A DNA stretch of 58,950 nt from an uncultured Rhodospirillales bacterium (GTDB taxonomy: Bacteria > Pseudomonadota > Alphaproteobacteria > Acetobacterales > Acetobacteraceae), in assembly GCA_903843125.1 (NCBI GenBank), contig CAIMOR010000140.1:1-58950 (forward strand), given 5' to 3'. The notes below the pieces were generated by a model. That model was not told the origin of the DNA. It saw only the letters and a list, made by a program, of their open reading frames with translations, and ran no database searches. The translations under genes and the position numbers were made by a program. Positions within the stretch are counted from its first letter, which is position 1. Every line of letters starts with the position of its first letter. Positions 15,100-24,389 of the stretch are shown here, piece after piece.

Positions 15100-16344
15100 A
15101 TGAGCTTCGCGCGGGGGCTGCGCTGCCTGCGCTGCGGCGCGACCCATCCGCTGGCCTGGCACGACCGGGACTGCCCGGCCTGCCGCGCGGCGGGGGCGCC
15201 GAGCGCGTTGGCGATCGACTACGATCCCGCCATGCTGGCGCCGCGACCGCCGGCGCCGCAGGGGCATGGGCTGTGGCGCCATGGCCCGCTGCTGCCGGTG
15301 GCGGCCGGAGATGCCGTGACGCTGGGCGAAGGTGGCACGCCGTTGCTGGCGCTGCCGCGGCTGGCCGCCGCGCTCGGCCTGGCGGCGTTGCAGGCCAAGG
15401 ACGAGACGCGCGGGCCGACCGGGTCGTTCAAGGACCGGCTCGCCTGTGTCGGCGTCTCGGCGGCGCGGGTGCTGGGCGCGCCGCTGGTGGTTTCCTCCTC
15501 CTCCGGCAATGCGGGGGCGGCGGCGGCGGCCTATGCGGCGCGGGCGGGCCTGCCGTGCATCGTCTTTACCTTTCGTGGTGCGTCGCTGCCGCTGGTGACG
15601 CAGATGCGGGCATTGGGTGCGAAGGTTGTCTACGCCGAGCGCAGCGAGGACCGGGTGACCCTGCTGCGCGAAGGCGTGCGCCGGTTCGGCTGGTTCTCCA
15701 CCTCGCCATTCACGGACCCGATCACGGGCAGCAACCCCTTCGCGCTGGAGGGCTACAAGACGCTGGCCTACGAGATTGCCGAGGACCTCGGCTGGGAAGT
15801 GCCGGACTGGTGCGTGCTGCCGGTGTGCTATGGCGACGCGCTGGCCTCGATCCTCCGCGGCTTCGAGGACATGGTGGCGCTGGGCTGGACGCGCCGCGTG
15901 CCGCGGTTGGTGGCGGCGGAGGTTTCCGGGTCGCTCGCCGCCGCACTGGCCAGCGGCGCCGACGCCCTGCCGGTGCTGCGCCGCAACGCGCCGAGCGTGG
16001 CCACCTCGATCAACGCGCCGCGCGGCACCTACCAGGCGCTGGACGCGCTGCGCCGCAGCAAGGGCCGGGCGGTGCCGGTCGATGATGCGGCGATGCTGCA
16101 CTGGCAGGCGCGGCTGGGGCGGGAGGAAGGGCTTTGGGTGGAGCCGTCCTCGGCCGCGGCGCTGGCCGCTGTGGCGGCGCTGCGGGCCGATGGCAGCATG
16201 GTCGTCACCGACCGGGTGGTGGTGCTGGCCACCGCGAGCGGCCTGAAGGACCCCGCTGCCGCGGCTGCGACCATGCCGGAGATACCGGTCGTGCCGACCG
16301 ACCTGGACGCCGCGCTGGCGGTGATTGCGGCGCGCTATGGCTGA
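15100..16344 (+). CDS. Threonine-synthase-like PLP-dependent enzyme with N-terminal zinc ribbon
   Basis: 414 residues. The N-terminal ribbon has Cys9, Cys12, Cys25 and Cys28 (CLRCG...CPAC). A fold-type II PLP domain follows: PLP lysine Lys111 in GPTGSFKDR, serine-rich phosphate loop SSSSGNAG, and C-terminal VEPSSAAALAAV. This layout is common to threonine synthases and related beta-eliminating or beta-replacing enzymes. In a catabolic operon beside an enolase-superfamily enzyme, deamination or elimination on a hydroxy-amino acid is as likely as threonine synthesis (inference). Last gene of the rightward operon. Its end overlaps the opposing binding-protein gene by 10 bp. Confidence 0.85.
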   Translation: MSFARGLRCLRCGATHPLAWHDRDCPACRAAGAPSALAIDYDPAMLAPRPPAPQGHGLWRHGPLLPVAAGDAVTLGEGGTPLLALPRLAAALGLAALQAKDETRGPTGSFKDRLACVGVSAARVLGAPLVVSSSSGNAGAAAAAYAARAGLPCIVFTFRGASLPLVTQMRALGAKVVYAERSEDRVTLLREGVRRFGWFSTSPFTDPITGSNPFALEGYKTLAYEIAEDLGWEVPDWCVLPVCYGDALASILRGFEDMVALGWTRRVPRLVAAEVSGSLAAALASGADALPVLRRNAPSVATSINAPRGTYQALDALRRSKGRAVPVDDAAMLHWQARLGREEGLWVEPSSAAALAAVAALRADGSMVVTDRVVVLATASGLKDPAAAAATMPEIPVVPTDLDAALAVIAARYG

Positions 16345-17474
16345 CCGATCGCCACGACCTGCTCGACCGTGACCTTGCGGTCGGCGATGCGTTCGATGAC
16401 GACGGCACGGGCACCCTGGAAATGATCGTCGAAGCGGACCGCCTGGCCCATGGCGTTGCTGAAGCTGGTGTGGCGCAGCGCGTCGCGGATATTCTCGGGG
16501 TCGGTGCTGCCGGCTTCGGCGATGGCCTGGGCGGCCAGGCGCAGCGTGTCGTAGCCGGCCCAGGTCTGCAGCAGCGGCACGGCGTTGAAGCGGGCGCGGG
16601 TCTGCTCCACCAGGTAGCGGTTCTCCGGCGTGTCGATCTCGGCCGAATAGGTCCAGGCGGTGATCGAGTTCTCCATGCCGCCGGCGCCGATGATGGTGGC
16701 GTTGTTGCCGCCGGGGTCGAAGCGGCCGGCATAGGGGATGCGCAGGTTCAACTGCATGGCGTTGCGCAGCATGTTCAGCTGGTCGCCGGCCAGCTGGAAG
16801 ATGGCGATGGCATCCGGCCGGCTTTGGCGGATGCGGGTCAGCAGCGGGGTGAAGTCGGGCAGGCTCTGCGGGTGGAAGTCGGTGGAGATGATCTGCAGGC
16901 CGTTCTTTTCCGCCACCGCGGCGAAGGCGGCGGCGCCACCGCGGCCGAAGTCGGTATCCTCGCCGACCACGGCGAAGCGGTGCATCCGGCCGGCGCGGTG
17001 CAGGTAGGTGCCCAGCGCCTCCATCATGTCCGCGTCCGAGGGGTTGATGCGGAAGGTCCACTCATTGCGCCCCATGCCCGAAAGTTCGGTGATGCGGGGG
17101 CTGGAGGCGATGCCCTCGATGAGCGGGATGCGCGCCTGCGCGGCAAGCGGCATGGCCGCCAGCGTGGCGGACGAGCAATGCATGCCCAGGATGACCGCAA
17201 CCTTGTCCTCGACCAGGCGATTGGTGGCGTTGACCGCCTCCGATGGGTTGCAGCGGTTGTCGTAGGAGCGGATCTCGATGCGGCGGCCCAGCACGCCCCC
17301 GGCGGCGTTGATCTTGTCGGCGGCGATATCCAGCCCCCAGCGCTGCCAGACCGCCGGCGCCGCGGCCGGGCCGGTGCTGGGCGCGCCGACGCCGATCAGG
17401 ATGGTCTGCGCCGTGGCGGACAGGGTGAGGGCGGTGGCGAGGCCCATTCCCAGCAGCATTGCCTTCAACGACAT
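16335..17474 (-). CDS. LivJ-type ABC transporter substrate-binding protein
   Basis: 379 residues from the ATG at 17474 (AGGA just upstream). Signal peptide MSLKAMLLGMGLATALTLSATAQ. Periplasmic-binding fold type I: ILIGVGAPSTGPAAAP, DKINAAGGVLGRRIEI, GHCSSATLAAMPLA-like loop, and FAVVGEDTDFGRGGAAAF. Family members bind branched-chain amino acids, amides or aromatic acids. It diverges from the livHMGF-like genes starting at 17621 and is the obvious receptor for that importer. Its 3' end converges with and overlaps the PLP-enzyme gene by 10 bp. Confidence 0.92.
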   Translation of the reverse strand: MSLKAMLLGMGLATALTLSATAQTILIGVGAPSTGPAAAPAVWQRWGLDIAADKINAAGGVLGRRIEIRSYDNRCNPSEAVNATNRLVEDKVAVILGMHCSSATLAAMPLAAQARIPLIEGIASSPRITELSGMGRNEWTFRINPSDADMMEALGTYLHRAGRMHRFAVVGEDTDFGRGGAAAFAAVAEKNGLQIISTDFHPQSLPDFTPLLTRIRQSRPDAIAIFQLAGDQLNMLRNAMQLNLRIPYAGRFDPGGNNATIIGAGGMENSITAWTYSAEIDTPENRYLVEQTRARFNAVPLLQTWAGYDTLRLAAQAIAEAGSTDPENIRDALRHTSFSNAMGQAVRFDDHFQGARAVVIERIADRKVTVEQVVAIGQP

Positions 17475-17620
17475 TCCTGGCCCTTTCGGTTGCGGTGGCA
17501 TCGGCCCGAGCAAGCAAGCGGCGTACCGGGGGCTGGCATGGCGATTGCCAAACCGGCCCCGTGCCGTGGATGCTAGCGGCGGAACGGGCCGCGGGTGAAG
17601 CCGGGAATGCAGCGGGCACG

Positions 17621-18508
17621 ATGAACCTCGATACGACCTACCTGACGGAGCTGCTGCTGAACGGGCTGATGGTCGGCCTGCTGTACGCGCTGGTGGCGGC
17701 CGGCCTGGCTCTGGTGTTCGGGGTGCTGCACATCATCAATTTCGCGCATGGCGAGCTGATGATGATCGGTGGCTTCGTCATGGCGTTGGTGCTGCCGGCC
17801 CTTGGGCTGTCCTACTGGCCGTCGCTGGCGGTGGCGGCGCTGGCGACGGCGTTGGCCGGCGTGGTGCTGTATGAACTGTTCCTGTCGCGGCTGGGGCCGC
17901 GCGAGTTCGAACGCAGCATCCTGGTCACGCTCGGCATCTCGATGGTGCTGCTGTATGGCGCGCAGTACTGGTTCAGCGCCACGCCGCGCATCGTGGATAC
18001 GCAGTACGGCTTCGAGGGGCTGGAGATCGGCGACATCCGCATGACCTGGACGCGCGTCATCGGCGGCGGCGTTGCCGTGCTGGCCTTCGGCGGGTTGTAC
18101 GCCACGCTGCGCTGGACGCAGTTCGGCCGGGCCATGCGGGCCATTGCGCAGAACCGCGAGGCGGCGGCGATGGTGGGCATTCCGCAGCACCGTGTGGCAC
18201 GGCATGCGGTGGCGTTGGCGGCGGGGCTGTGCGGCCTGGCGGGTGGCGCGTTGGCGCCGATCCAGCTGGTGCAGCCGGCCATGGGGCAGGCGGTGATCTT
18301 CAAGGCCTTCGCGCTGGTGGTCATCGGCGGGCTCGGCAACATCCCCGGCGCGGTCTTCGCTGCCATCGCGCTCGGCATGATCGAAAGCTGGGTCGGCGGC
18401 TTCTTCGACATCGTTTGGCAGGAGACCTCGGTATTCCTGATCATGATCGTGGCCGTGATCCTGCGGCCGGATGGGCTGTTCCAGCGCGGCGGCCTGCGCG
18501 TCGGATGA
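17621..18508 (+). CDS. livH: LivH-type ABC transporter permease
   Basis: 295 residues from the ATG at 17621, mostly hydrophobic with about eight membrane segments. Family signatures: LLNGLMVGLLYALVAAGLAL at the start, HIINFAHGELMMIGGF, and the ATPase-contact loop AIAQNREAAAMVGI, ending VIGGLGNIPGAVFAA. It forms the inner-membrane channel with LivM. The stop overlaps the livM start (ATGA). It is first of seven co-directional genes (livH-livM-livG-livF and three flavin monooxygenases) and diverges from its binding-protein gene. Confidence 0.95.
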   Translation: MNLDTTYLTELLLNGLMVGLLYALVAAGLALVFGVLHIINFAHGELMMIGGFVMALVLPALGLSYWPSLAVAALATALAGVVLYELFLSRLGPREFERSILVTLGISMVLLYGAQYWFSATPRIVDTQYGFEGLEIGDIRMTWTRVIGGGVAVLAFGGLYATLRWTQFGRAMRAIAQNREAAAMVGIPQHRVARHAVALAAGLCGLAGGALAPIQLVQPAMGQAVIFKAFALVVIGGLGNIPGAVFAAIALGMIESWVGGFFDIVWQETSVFLIMIVAVILRPDGLFQRGGLRVG

Positions 18509-19443
18509 GGCTGGCCCTGCCTGTTGCGCTGGTGCTGCTGGTGGCCTTGCCCTGGCTGACCGCGTCCACCTACATCATGGGCATCGCGGTCTCCGGCGTG
18601 CTGATGACGGTGGCGGCCGCGGCATTGAACCTGGTGTATGGCTTCGCCGGGCTGCTCTCCTTCGCGGCCATCGGCTTCTGGGGCGTCGGCGCCTATTGCG
18701 CCGCGATCACGGTGATGGACTGGGGCGGCAGCTTCTGGTCCGGCGTGGCGCTGGCCGGGTTGGTGAACGGCGTGCTCGCCCTGGCCATCGGCGTGCCGAT
18801 GCTGCGCACGCGCAGGCACGCCTTCGTCGTTGTCAGCATCACCTTCGCGCTGCTCTGCGCCCTGGTCTCGCGCGATTGGACGGCGGTGACGCGCGGACCG
18901 ATGGGCATCCCCGGGCTGCCGGCGCCGAGCGCCTTCGGCTATGTCTTCGCGGGCTCGGCGCGGTTCTGGTTCGTGGCGCTCGGCTTCTCGGTGCTGGCCC
19001 TGGCGTTGCTGCACGCGCTCGGCACCTCGCGCATCGGGCTGGTGCTGAAGGCGATCAAGCAGAACGAACCGCTGGCGCAGTCCCAGGGCATTTCACCGCT
19101 GCCGTACAAGCTGCTGGCCTTCGTCGTCGGTGCTGTCGTCACCGGCATGGCCGGCGGCGTGATGGCTTTCCATCTTGGCGTGGTGGACCCGCTGATCTTC
19201 GATTTCTACTACATGCAGACCTTCCTGATCATCGTCATCATCGGTGGCGCCGGCAGCTTCTGGGGCGTGCTGGCCGCCGGGCTGGCCATGGTGGTGCTGC
19301 CCGAGGCGCTGCGGGCTTCGAACGACCTGCGCATGGTGATCTACGGCGGCGTGCTGGTGGTGGCGATGCTGGCGATGCCGCGCGGCGTGGCGGGATGGCT
19401 GGAGGACCGGCGCGTGGCCGTGCTGCGGGCCAAGCTGCGATGA
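18505..19443 (+). CDS. livM: LivM-type ABC transporter permease
   Basis: 312 residues, hydrophobic throughout. Signatures: LNLVYGFAGLLSFAAIGFWGVGAY near the N-terminus (LivM hallmark), the coupling loop LKAIKQNEPLAQSQGI, and VIIGGAGSFWGVLAAGL before the C-terminus. It overlaps livH by 4 nt and livG by 4 nt. Together with LivH it makes the heteromeric translocation pore of the hydrophobic/aromatic-acid ABC importer whose receptor is encoded at 16335-17474. Confidence 0.95.
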   Translation: MRLALPVALVLLVALPWLTASTYIMGIAVSGVLMTVAAAALNLVYGFAGLLSFAAIGFWGVGAYCAAITVMDWGGSFWSGVALAGLVNGVLALAIGVPMLRTRRHAFVVVSITFALLCALVSRDWTAVTRGPMGIPGLPAPSAFGYVFAGSARFWFVALGFSVLALALLHALGTSRIGLVLKAIKQNEPLAQSQGISPLPYKLLAFVVGAVVTGMAGGVMAFHLGVVDPLIFDFYYMQTFLIIVIIGGAGSFWGVLAAGLAMVVLPEALRASNDLRMVIYGGVLVVAMLAMPRGVAGWLEDRRVAVLRAKLR

Positions 19444-20213
19444 GCGGGCCGGTGCTGGAGGTGCGCGGGCTGCGCAAGAGCTTTGCCGGTGTGCGGGCGG
19501 TGGATGGTGCCGCCTTCAGCGTGCGCGCCGGCAGCATCACCGGGCTGATCGGGCCGAACGGGTCGGGCAAGAGCACCGCGGTGGACTGCATCAGCGGTTT
19601 CCAGCGCGCCGATGCCGGCCAGGTGCTGCTGGACGGCGCGGACCTGCGCGGACTGACGCCGCAGCGCATTGCGCGACGGGGGCTGACCCGCACCTTCCAG
19701 GACGTGCGCGTGTATGAGGGCTACGACCTGCTGCAGAACCTGCTGGTGGTGGCGCAACCCTTCGTCGGTGTCGGCTGGGGCGGCGAATTGCTGCGCAGCG
19801 CCGGCTATCGGCGCGCCCGGGTGGCCGCCGAAGCGCGTGCGCGCGAACTGATCGAACTGGTCGGGCTGACCCGGTTGGTCGAGGCGCCGGCGGCGGTGCT
19901 GTCCTACGGCCAGAAGAAGCTGCTGGCCTTCGCCGGCGCGATGATGTCGGCGCCGCGGTTGGTGGTGCTGGATGAACCCGTGGCGGGGGTTAACCCGACG
20001 CGGATCAACGAGGTGGCGGAGATCGTGCGTCGCGCCAATGCCGGCGGCACTGCCTTCCTCATCATCGAGCACAATGTCGAGTTCATCACCGGCCTCTGCG
20101 AGCACGTGGTGGTGCTGGACCGCGGCGCCAAGCTGGCCGAGGGGCCGCCGCACCAGGTGCACCAGGACCCGCGGGTGCTGGAAGCGTATCTTGGCGTGGA
20201 GGCGGTGGCGTGA
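19440..20213 (+). CDS. livG: LivG-type ABC transporter ATPase
   Basis: 257 residues. Walker A GPNGSGKST, LivG-specific GLTRTFQDVRVYEGYDLLQN, signature LSYGQKK (degenerate LSGGQ, as is usual for LivG), Walker B LVVLDEPVAGVNP, and the switch His in IIEHNVEFI. It hydrolyses ATP on the cytoplasmic side of the LivHM pore. The start overlaps livM and the stop overlaps livF (GTG start), so it is translationally coupled. Confidence 0.95.
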   Translation: MSGPVLEVRGLRKSFAGVRAVDGAAFSVRAGSITGLIGPNGSGKSTAVDCISGFQRADAGQVLLDGADLRGLTPQRIARRGLTRTFQDVRVYEGYDLLQNLLVVAQPFVGVGWGGELLRSAGYRRARVAAEARARELIELVGLTRLVEAPAAVLSYGQKKLLAFAGAMMSAPRLVVLDEPVAGVNPTRINEVAEIVRRANAGGTAFLIIEHNVEFITGLCEHVVVLDRGAKLAEGPPHQVHQDPRVLEAYLGVEAVA

Positions 20214-20938
20214 CCGTGGCGCTGGCGATCGAGGCGCTGACCGCGGGCTATGGCGAGACGCCGATCGTGCGCGATTTCTCCACCAGCCTGGCACGCGGCA
20301 GCATCACCACGCTGATCGGCGGCAATGGTGCGGGCAAGTCGACGTTGCTGCGCGCGGTGTACGGGACCATCAGGTGGTTCGCCGGACGCATCCTGTGGCA
20401 GGGCGAGGAGATCCACGCGCTGGCGCCGACCGAGCGGCTGCGCCGCGGCATCGCCTTCGTGCCGCAGGGGCGGTGCAATTTCCCGGCCATGTCGGTGGCG
20501 GAGAACCTGAAGCTCGGTTGCTACACGTTGCCATCGCGGCTGCATGCGGCGCGGGTGGAACGCGTCTGTGCGCTGTTCCCGGTGCTGCGCGCGAAGTGGA
20601 CCTTGGCGGCCGGCAACCTTTCGGGCGGCGAGCAGCAGTTGCTGGAGACGGCGATGGTGCTGGTGACAGAGCCACAGCTGCTGCTGCTGGACGAACCCTC
20701 GCTGGGGCTCTCCCCCAAGACGCAGGCCGAGGTCTTCGCCGCGGTGCGCGCCATCGCGGCCACCGGTGTCACGGTGCTGGTGGTGGAGCAGAACGTGCAC
20801 GGTGCCCTGCTGATCTCGGATACCGCGATCGTCATGGAACTGGGGCGGAAGTTCATGGAAGGCCCGGCGGCGCAGGTGCGCGGCGACGCGCGCATCCGCG
20901 AAGCCTATCTGGGTGGCAACATCAAGGAGACGACATGA
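20210..20938 (+). CDS. livF: LivF-type ABC transporter ATPase (GTG start)
   Basis: 242 residues from a GTG overlapping the livG stop. Walker A GGNGAGKST, LivF hallmark IAFVPQGRCNFPAMSVAENL, signature LSGGEQQ, Walker B LLLLDEPSLGLSP and the switch His position replaced by Gln in VVEQNVHG, a normal LivF feature. Ends with the EAYLGG tail typical of the family. Its stop overlaps the ATG of the first flavin monooxygenase gene, which ties the importer to those enzymes. Confidence 0.95.
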   Translation: MTVALAIEALTAGYGETPIVRDFSTSLARGSITTLIGGNGAGKSTLLRAVYGTIRWFAGRILWQGEEIHALAPTERLRRGIAFVPQGRCNFPAMSVAENLKLGCYTLPSRLHAARVERVCALFPVLRAKWTLAAGNLSGGEQQLLETAMVLVTEPQLLLLDEPSLGLSPKTQAEVFAAVRAIAATGVTVLVVEQNVHGALLISDTAIVMELGRKFMEGPAAQVRGDARIREAYLGGNIKETT

Positions 20939-21948
20939 GCGTTCTCGTCAGCGCCGGCCTGCCGACCGGCATGGAAGGGCTTACCTACCCGATCCCGTTC
21001 TCGGACCCGCAGGTGATGCTGCGCATCGCGCAGCATGCGGAGAAGCTGGGCTATCATTCGGTCTGGGGCAACGACCACATGACCACGCAGAATTACGTGC
21101 GCGCCGAATACCCGGTGCCGCCGCGGTTCTGGGAGATCCTCACCACCTATGCCTGGCTGGCGGCGCAGACCACCACGCTGCGCTTCGGCACCGGGATCCT
21201 GGTGCTGCCGATGCGACGAGATATCGTGGTGACGGCGAAGCAGATCGCCACGCTGGACCACCTGAGTGGCGGCCGGTTCGAACTCGGCGTCGGCGTCGGC
21301 GCCTACCGGGAGGAATTCGAGGCGCTGTGGCCCGGCGCCAAGGCGCATCGCGGTGACATGGTGGAGGAGGGCGTGCGCGCGCTGCAACTGCTGTTCAGCG
21401 AACCCGAATGCAGCTTCGACGGCGACTACTACAAGTTCAGCAACGTGCAGTTCAACCCGAAGCCGCTGCAGCCGCGGCTGCCGATCTACTTCGGCGGCAA
21501 CAGCCCGAACCACATCCGCCGCGTGGCCGAATGCGCCGATGGCTGGATCCCCGCCGCGATCCCGCCGGTGCATCTGAAGCCGCTGGTCGAGCGCCTGCAC
21601 GAGGCGACGGCCGCCGCCGGGCGCGATCCCGCCAGCATCAGCGTGGCACCGCAATACGTGGTGCATCTCGGCCGCACGGATGAGGAGGCCGTGGCGCGCT
21701 ACAAGCAGAGCCAGATGCACAAGCACCTCTCCTCCCTCGCCAGGTCCACGTTGAAGGACCAGAAGGGCATGGCGATGGAGGACATCAACTTGATCGGCAG
21801 CGCCGAGACCGTCATCGAAAAGGCATCGCGGCTGAAGGAGGCGGGGGTGAACCATTTCCTCGGCCTCTACTTTGCCGCCAACGAGGTGCCGGAGCTGCTG
21901 GACCAGATGCAGCGCTTCGCCGAAGACGTCATGCCGAAAATCGTCTGA
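20935..21948 (+). CDS. Luciferase-like (LLM) flavin-dependent oxidoreductase A
   Basis: 337 residues. The TIM-barrel bacterial-luciferase fold is visible in YHSVWGNDHM, LRFGTGILVLPMR, TLDHLSGGRFELGVGVGAYREEFEA and FGGNSPNHIRRVAECADGWIP. The family uses reduced FMN or F420 for monooxygenation or hydride transfer. The closest style is the F420/FMN group annotated as TIGR03619-like, although which cofactor cannot be told. It is translationally coupled to livF upstream (ATGA) and to the next LLM gene downstream (TGATG), so substrate import and oxidation are probably co-produced. Confidence 0.92.
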   Translation: MSVLVSAGLPTGMEGLTYPIPFSDPQVMLRIAQHAEKLGYHSVWGNDHMTTQNYVRAEYPVPPRFWEILTTYAWLAAQTTTLRFGTGILVLPMRRDIVVTAKQIATLDHLSGGRFELGVGVGAYREEFEALWPGAKAHRGDMVEEGVRALQLLFSEPECSFDGDYYKFSNVQFNPKPLQPRLPIYFGGNSPNHIRRVAECADGWIPAAIPPVHLKPLVERLHEATAAAGRDPASISVAPQYVVHLGRTDEEAVARYKQSQMHKHLSSLARSTLKDQKGMAMEDINLIGSAETVIEKASRLKEAGVNHFLGLYFAANEVPELLDQMQRFAEDVMPKIV

Positions 21949-22919
21949 TGCGGATCGGGCTTTCCTGGGAAGGTGGCTTGGCGCCGGCACCGCTGGCGGC
22001 GCTGGCCGAGGCCGCGGACGAGCTGGGCGTGGACACGCTGTGGGCCGCCTGCCACCTGTTCCAGCGCGAGCCGATCGTGAATGCGGCGATGGTGCTGGGG
22101 CGCACGCAAAGGCTGCGTGCGGCGCTGATGGCGATGAGCCCGTACAGCGTGCATCCGGTCTACGCCACCATGGCCGCGGCCTCGCTGGCCGAGTGGTTTC
22201 CTGGGCGCGTCATCCTCTCCTTCGGTAGCGGCGCGCCGCGTGACCTTGACGCGGTCGGCCTCAAGGCGGAACGGCCGCTGGGCGCGGTGGGCGAAAGCCT
22301 CGGTATCGCGCGGGCGCTGCTGGGTGGCGACGCCGTGGACTACGCGGGCCAGCGCTACCAGGCGCACGGGCGGCGGCTCTCCTCCGGCCGGCAGCAGGTG
22401 CCGATCATGCTGGCGGCGTCCGGGCCGAAGATGCTGGAGCTGGCTGGCGCCGAGGCGGATGGCGTGCTGCTCAGCGCGGCGACCTCGCCGGCCTTCCTGG
22501 CCTGGGCGCTGGAGCATGTGCGGCGCGGCGAGGCGAAGGCCGGGCGGCGGGTGCACAAGGCGGCGCTGGTCTTCGCCTCGGTGGATGGCGACAGCGGGAT
22601 CGCGCGCTCCCGGCTGCGGCGCAGCCTCGGCTTCATCCTGCGCGGCGAGCACCATGCGCGGAACCTGGCGCTGGCTGGCTCCCGGCTGGACCAGGCGGCG
22701 CTGACGGCGGCCTTCGCGCGGGAGGATTGGGGCGAGGTGGAGCGGCTGGTGGATGACGAGGTGGTGGGCAACCACACCGCCAGCGGTACCCCGGCCGAGC
22801 TGCGGGCTGCGTGGCAAGCCTACCGAGCCGTGGGGCTGGACGAGGTGGTGCTGGCCGGCATCACGGAGCCGGCGCCGCTGCGCGCGCTGATGGCGGCGCT
22901 GCACCCTACCGCATCCTGA
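21948..22919 (+). CDS. Luciferase-like (LLM) flavin-dependent oxidoreductase B
   Basis: 323 residues. A shorter, more diverged luciferase-like barrel: MRIGLSWEGGLAP, AADELGVDTLWAACHLF, ALMAMSPYSVHPVYATMAAASLAE, GRVILSFGSGAPRDL and QVPIMLAASGPKMLELAGAEADGVLLS. It resembles MER-type (methylenetetrahydromethanopterin-reductase-like) members rather than the DszA group. The start overlaps the stop of LLM gene A by one base. LLM gene C starts 60 nt after its end. Its role may be hydride transfer or monooxygenation on a pathway intermediate (inference). Confidence 0.88.
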   Translation: MRIGLSWEGGLAPAPLAALAEAADELGVDTLWAACHLFQREPIVNAAMVLGRTQRLRAALMAMSPYSVHPVYATMAAASLAEWFPGRVILSFGSGAPRDLDAVGLKAERPLGAVGESLGIARALLGGDAVDYAGQRYQAHGRRLSSGRQQVPIMLAASGPKMLELAGAEADGVLLSAATSPAFLAWALEHVRRGEAKAGRRVHKAALVFASVDGDSGIARSRLRRSLGFILRGEHHARNLALAGSRLDQAALTAAFAREDWGEVERLVDDEVVGNHTASGTPAELRAAWQAYRAVGLDEVVLAGITEPAPLRALMAALHPTAS

Positions 22920-22979
22920 GCGCCGCGAATTGGCGCGTGGCTTGCTTGGCTCGGCGGCCAGCCGGGAGCGACCGCCGCC

Positions 22980-24323
22980 ATGACCGAGCGCATGCACCTC
23001 GCCTTCGATCTTTCCTGGACGCATCTCGAGGGGCGCTGGCGCATGCCGGGCTCCTGGACCGGCCGCACCTATCCGGACTTCCGCATGTACGAGGAAGTGG
23101 CCCGCATCGCCGAGCGCGGCTGCATCGACATGATCTTCTTTGGCGACGGCACCGGCATCCCCAGCACCTGGCGCGGCTCCACCGCGGCGGCGATCCAATG
23201 GGGCATCGGCTGGCCGCGGCTGGACATGAGCCCGACCATCGCCGCGTTGTCGCGCGTCACCAGCCATATCGGCTTCGGGCTGACCTATGCCTCCACCTTC
23301 ATGCATCCGTTCTACACCGCGCGGCTGCTGGCCTCGCTGGACCATCTTTCGGGCGGGCGCATCGCGTTCAACGTCATCACCTCCTCCCGCCGTGCCGATG
23401 CCGCCAACTACGGCTTCGACGAGCTGATGGAACACGGCCTGCGCTACGAACGGCTTGAGGAGTTCATCGCCGTTTGCAAGGCGCTGTGGGATGGCATCGA
23501 CCCCGACGCCATGGTGTGGGACCGTGAGACCGGCCAGGTGGGGCGGCCCGGGGCGGTGCGGGCCATCAACCATGCCGGCGCCTTCTTCAAGGTGCGCGGG
23601 CCGCTCAATACGCCGCCGCTGCCGCAGGGCCGGCCGGTCATCTTGCAGGCCGGCGCGTCGCCGCGCGGCATCCAGGCCTCGGCCCGCGTGGCGGACGTGG
23701 TGTTCGGCGCCTCGAAAAGCCTGGAGTTGCAGGTGCAGCACCGGCAGGAACTGGACCAGGCGCTGGCAGCCGAAGGCCGGGCGGCGGGAAGCGTCGGCAT
23801 TTTGTGGGACATATTGCTGACGGTTGGCGAAACGGCCGAGGCGGCACAGCGGCAGAAGCAGGCGCTGCTGGAGGCGATTCCGCTGGAAGCCGCCGGCGCG
23901 TTCATTTCGCACCATGCCGGCTATGATTTCTCGCAGTTGCCGCCGCGGTTCTCGCTGAAGGAGCTGAACGAGCGCATCGCCGCCACCCAGGCTTCGCCGG
24001 TCGGCTTCGTCTATCGCCTGGCGCATGAATTCGGCGAGGCGACCGAGATGACGCGCGACGAGTTCTTCCGCCAGGGGATGCAGGAGGCCACCGGCTTCAA
24101 CGACACCTTCGCCGGCGATGCCGTGCAGGTGGCGGACCGGCTGGAGGAGATCTTCGTCGCCACCGGCAGCAAGGGCGGCTTCATGGTCGCGCATCCGCAA
24201 TGCACGCCGCGCGACCTGCTGAACGTGGTGGACTTCCTGGTGCCGGAACTGCGCCGGCGCGGCCGCTTCCGCGAAAGCTACGAAGGCACCACGCTGAGGC
24301 ACAACCTGCTCGGCCAGGCCTAG
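22980..24323 (+). CDS. Luciferase-like flavin monooxygenase C (NtaA/SnaA/DszA type)
   Basis: 447 residues, the normal length of the NtaA/SnaA/DszA group of FMNH2-dependent two-component monooxygenases. Hallmarks: FFGDGTGIPSTWRG, YASTFMHPFYTARLLASLDHLSGGRIAFNVITSS, NYGFDELMEHGLRYERLEEFI, WDGIDPDAMVWDRETG and VILQAGASPRGIQASARVADVVF. Relatives attack nitrilotriacetate, EDTA, sulfones or alkylated heterocycles and need a separate flavin reductase, which is not encoded here. Last gene of the right-going importer-monooxygenase operon. It converges on the fourth LLM gene with 66 bp between. Confidence 0.93.
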   Translation: MTERMHLAFDLSWTHLEGRWRMPGSWTGRTYPDFRMYEEVARIAERGCIDMIFFGDGTGIPSTWRGSTAAAIQWGIGWPRLDMSPTIAALSRVTSHIGFGLTYASTFMHPFYTARLLASLDHLSGGRIAFNVITSSRRADAANYGFDELMEHGLRYERLEEFIAVCKALWDGIDPDAMVWDRETGQVGRPGAVRAINHAGAFFKVRGPLNTPPLPQGRPVILQAGASPRGIQASARVADVVFGASKSLELQVQHRQELDQALAAEGRAAGSVGILWDILLTVGETAEAAQRQKQALLEAIPLEAAGAFISHHAGYDFSQLPPRFSLKELNERIAATQASPVGFVYRLAHEFGEATEMTRDEFFRQGMQEATGFNDTFAGDAVQVADRLEEIFVATGSKGGFMVAHPQCTPRDLLNVVDFLVPELRRRGRFRESYEGTTLRHNLLGQA

Positions 24324-24389
24324 CGCGGCTGGGGGTCTCGCATCGGGCGCCCGGCCGCCGTCGAGCCGGCGCTCACCCGCAGCGCTGCG

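Noticed and set aside
24344-24353. CGGGCGCCCG palindrome between converging LLM genes
   Set aside because: No loop and no T-tract. Palindromes of this kind are frequent at this GC content, so it is not called a terminator.
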